In this document: positions 4,484 to 5,041 of the stretch, in pieces
How positions within the stretch are numbered: the first letter of the stretch is position 1
How the letters are laid out: each line of letters starts with the position of its first letter
NCBI GenBank assembly: GCA_007134165.1
Contig: SLLJ01000382.1
Location: 1-5,041, forward strand
Origin: Nitriliruptoraceae bacterium
GTDB lineage: Bacteria; Actinomycetota; Nitriliruptoria; Nitriliruptorales; Nitriliruptoraceae
Direction: 5' to 3'
Length of the DNA stretch: 5,041 bases
Notes under the pieces: generated by a model
What the model was told of the DNA's origin: nothing
The model's input: only the letters and a program-made list of their open reading frames with translations
Databases searched by the model: none
Translations under genes and position numbers: made by a program

Positions 4484-5041
4484 GTGCGCCGCCTGCTCGC
4501 CCCGTTGCTCGCACTGGGGCTCCTGGCCGCCTGCGCCGGGAACGCCGACGAGCCGGCCAGCGAACCTCAGCCCGCGGCCGAACCCGCGGCCGAGCCCGCG
4601 GCTGGTCCTGACTCGGAGCCCGACCCGGAGCCTGCGACCGATCCCGAACCGGAGCCTGCGACCGATCCCGAACCGGAGCCTGCGACCGATGCCGACCCGG
4701 TGCTCGAGGTCATGGTCACCGTGGCGCCGCTCGCCGATCTGGTGGCGGCCGTCGGCGCTGAGCGGGTGGCGGTCACGGCCTTGGTGCCCCCCGGGGCCGA
4801 CTCACACACCTATGAGCCGCGGCCCAGTGACATCGCCCGACTCGAGACCGTGGATGCCTACCTCGGGATCGGACTGGCACTCAACGACGCTGCTCTGCGC
4901 CTGGCGGAACAGCACGTGGCAGACCACGCGCCGGTGCTCCGGCTCGGCGAGCTCGCGCTCGACGACGCCCAGCTGGTGTTGGACCATGCCTCCCACGATC
5001 ACGGCCACGATCACGGCCACGATCACGGCCACGATCACGGC
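4484..5041 (+). CDS. znuA: Zinc-binding lipoprotein of the ABC importer (ZnuA-like), 3' end outside the window
   Basis: The first 186 codons are present and the frame is open to the window edge; relatives are usually about 300 residues. A short basic, leucine-rich signal leads to the lipobox LAAC (14-17), so Cys17 should be lipidated and the mature protein anchored on the outer face of the membrane. Residues 18-72 are a low-complexity Pro/Glu/Ala/Asp linker. The cluster A-I solute-binding domain starts near 73 (VLEVMVTVAPLADLVAAVG) and includes VPPGADSHTYEPRPSDI (101-117), whose His108 is the expected first metal ligand. Residues 171-186 are four HDHG units, the His-rich loop typical of zinc-specific members. 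The remaining ligands would lie past the window. It delivers metal to the permease encoded upstream. A possible own promoter and a strong ribosome site suggest higher expression than the membrane parts. Manganese specificity is less likely because such loops mark zinc binders. Confidence 0.9.
   Translation, partial: MRRLLAPLLALGLLAACAGNADEPASEPQPAAEPAAEPAAGPDSEPDPEPATDPEPEPATDPEPEPATDADPVLEVMVTVAPLADLVAAVGAERVAVTALVPPGADSHTYEPRPSDIARLETVDAYLGIGLALNDAALRLAEQHVADHAPVLRLGELALDDAQLVLDHASHDHGHDHGHDHGHDHG
4571..4606 (+). repeat. Three 12-bp tandem repeats encoding Pro-Ala-Ala-Glu
   Basis: Three imperfect 12-bp units based on CCCGCGGCCGAA encode PAAE, PAAE and PAAG (residues 30-41) in the lipoprotein linker. 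The third unit differs at its end. Confidence 0.85.
4628..4699 (+). repeat. Three 24-bp tandem repeats encoding EPATDPEP
   Basis: Units at 4628-4651 and 4652-4675 are identical (starting GAGCCTGCGACCGATCCC). A third at 4676-4699 has diverged to encode EPATDADP. Together they form residues 49-72 of the lipoprotein, the acidic, proline-rich spacer between the lipidated cysteine and the binding domain. The 24-bp period keeps frame, so copy number can change the spacer length without breaking the gene. Confidence 0.9.
4994..5041 (+). repeat. Four perfect 12-bp tandem repeats encoding the His-rich loop
   Basis: CACGATCACGGC occurs four times without a mismatch up to the last base of the window and may continue beyond it. 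Each unit encodes HDHG (residues 171-186 of the binding protein). Identity at every third position indicates recent expansion rather than selection on protein sequence alone. Confidence 0.95.

Noticed and set aside
4802..5038. Minus-strand frame with a hydrophobic repeat (VAVI units)
   Set aside because: It is the reverse translation of the HDHG-coding tandem repeat inside the binding-protein gene.
4571..5041. Tandem repeats considered as a CRISPR-like or structural DNA array
   Set aside because: The units are contiguous without spacers, keep the reading frame and encode sensible lipoprotein linker and metal-loop residues.

Overview
The window comes from a very GC-rich bacterial chromosome, most likely an actinomycetote. 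It has strong G/C third positions, two ATPase/permease/lipoprotein genes starting with GTG, tightly packed genes, and a SCO6745/SalK-family protein, a family I know mainly from actinobacteria. The exact lineage cannot be read from the sequence. There is no RNA gene, insertion sequence, phage gene or CRISPR array, and no gene-free stretch longer than about 75 bases.

Layout. On the left, a plus-strand SCO6745-like gene (20-895) converges on a minus-strand pair and overlaps it by 23 bp. The pair is an acetylpolyamine amidohydrolase-like zinc deacetylase (1586-2623), followed through an ATGA stop/start overlap by a small secreted, C-terminally anchored protein of unknown function (873-1589). The 75-bp gap at 2624-2698 separates this pair from a divergent plus-strand metal-uptake locus: an ABC-3 (Zn/Mn family) ATPase (2699-3568), its permease (3565-4416, GTGA overlap) and, after a 67-bp gap, a substrate-binding lipoprotein (4484 to beyond the window end). 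The lipoprotein has a ZnuA-like metal-ligand motif and a His-Asp-rich loop, which favours zinc as the cargo.

How it may fit together. The solute-binding lipoprotein would capture zinc outside the membrane and the permease and ATPase would import it. Both non-coding gaps of the locus carry a similar 15-mer of the form TGCGA-N6-CGCA, with the same geometry as Fur/Zur-type boxes. This is my best candidate for a shared metal-responsive operator. The first copy sits between the divergent genes and could also control the zinc-dependent deacetylase and its secreted partner.

Most of this is recognisable biology. The parts that look less ordinary are the pairing of a deacetylase plus unknown secreted protein with a zinc importer, the apparent loss of two polyamine-recognising acidic residues in the deacetylase, and a tandem repeat lying across the colliding 3' ends of the first two genes.
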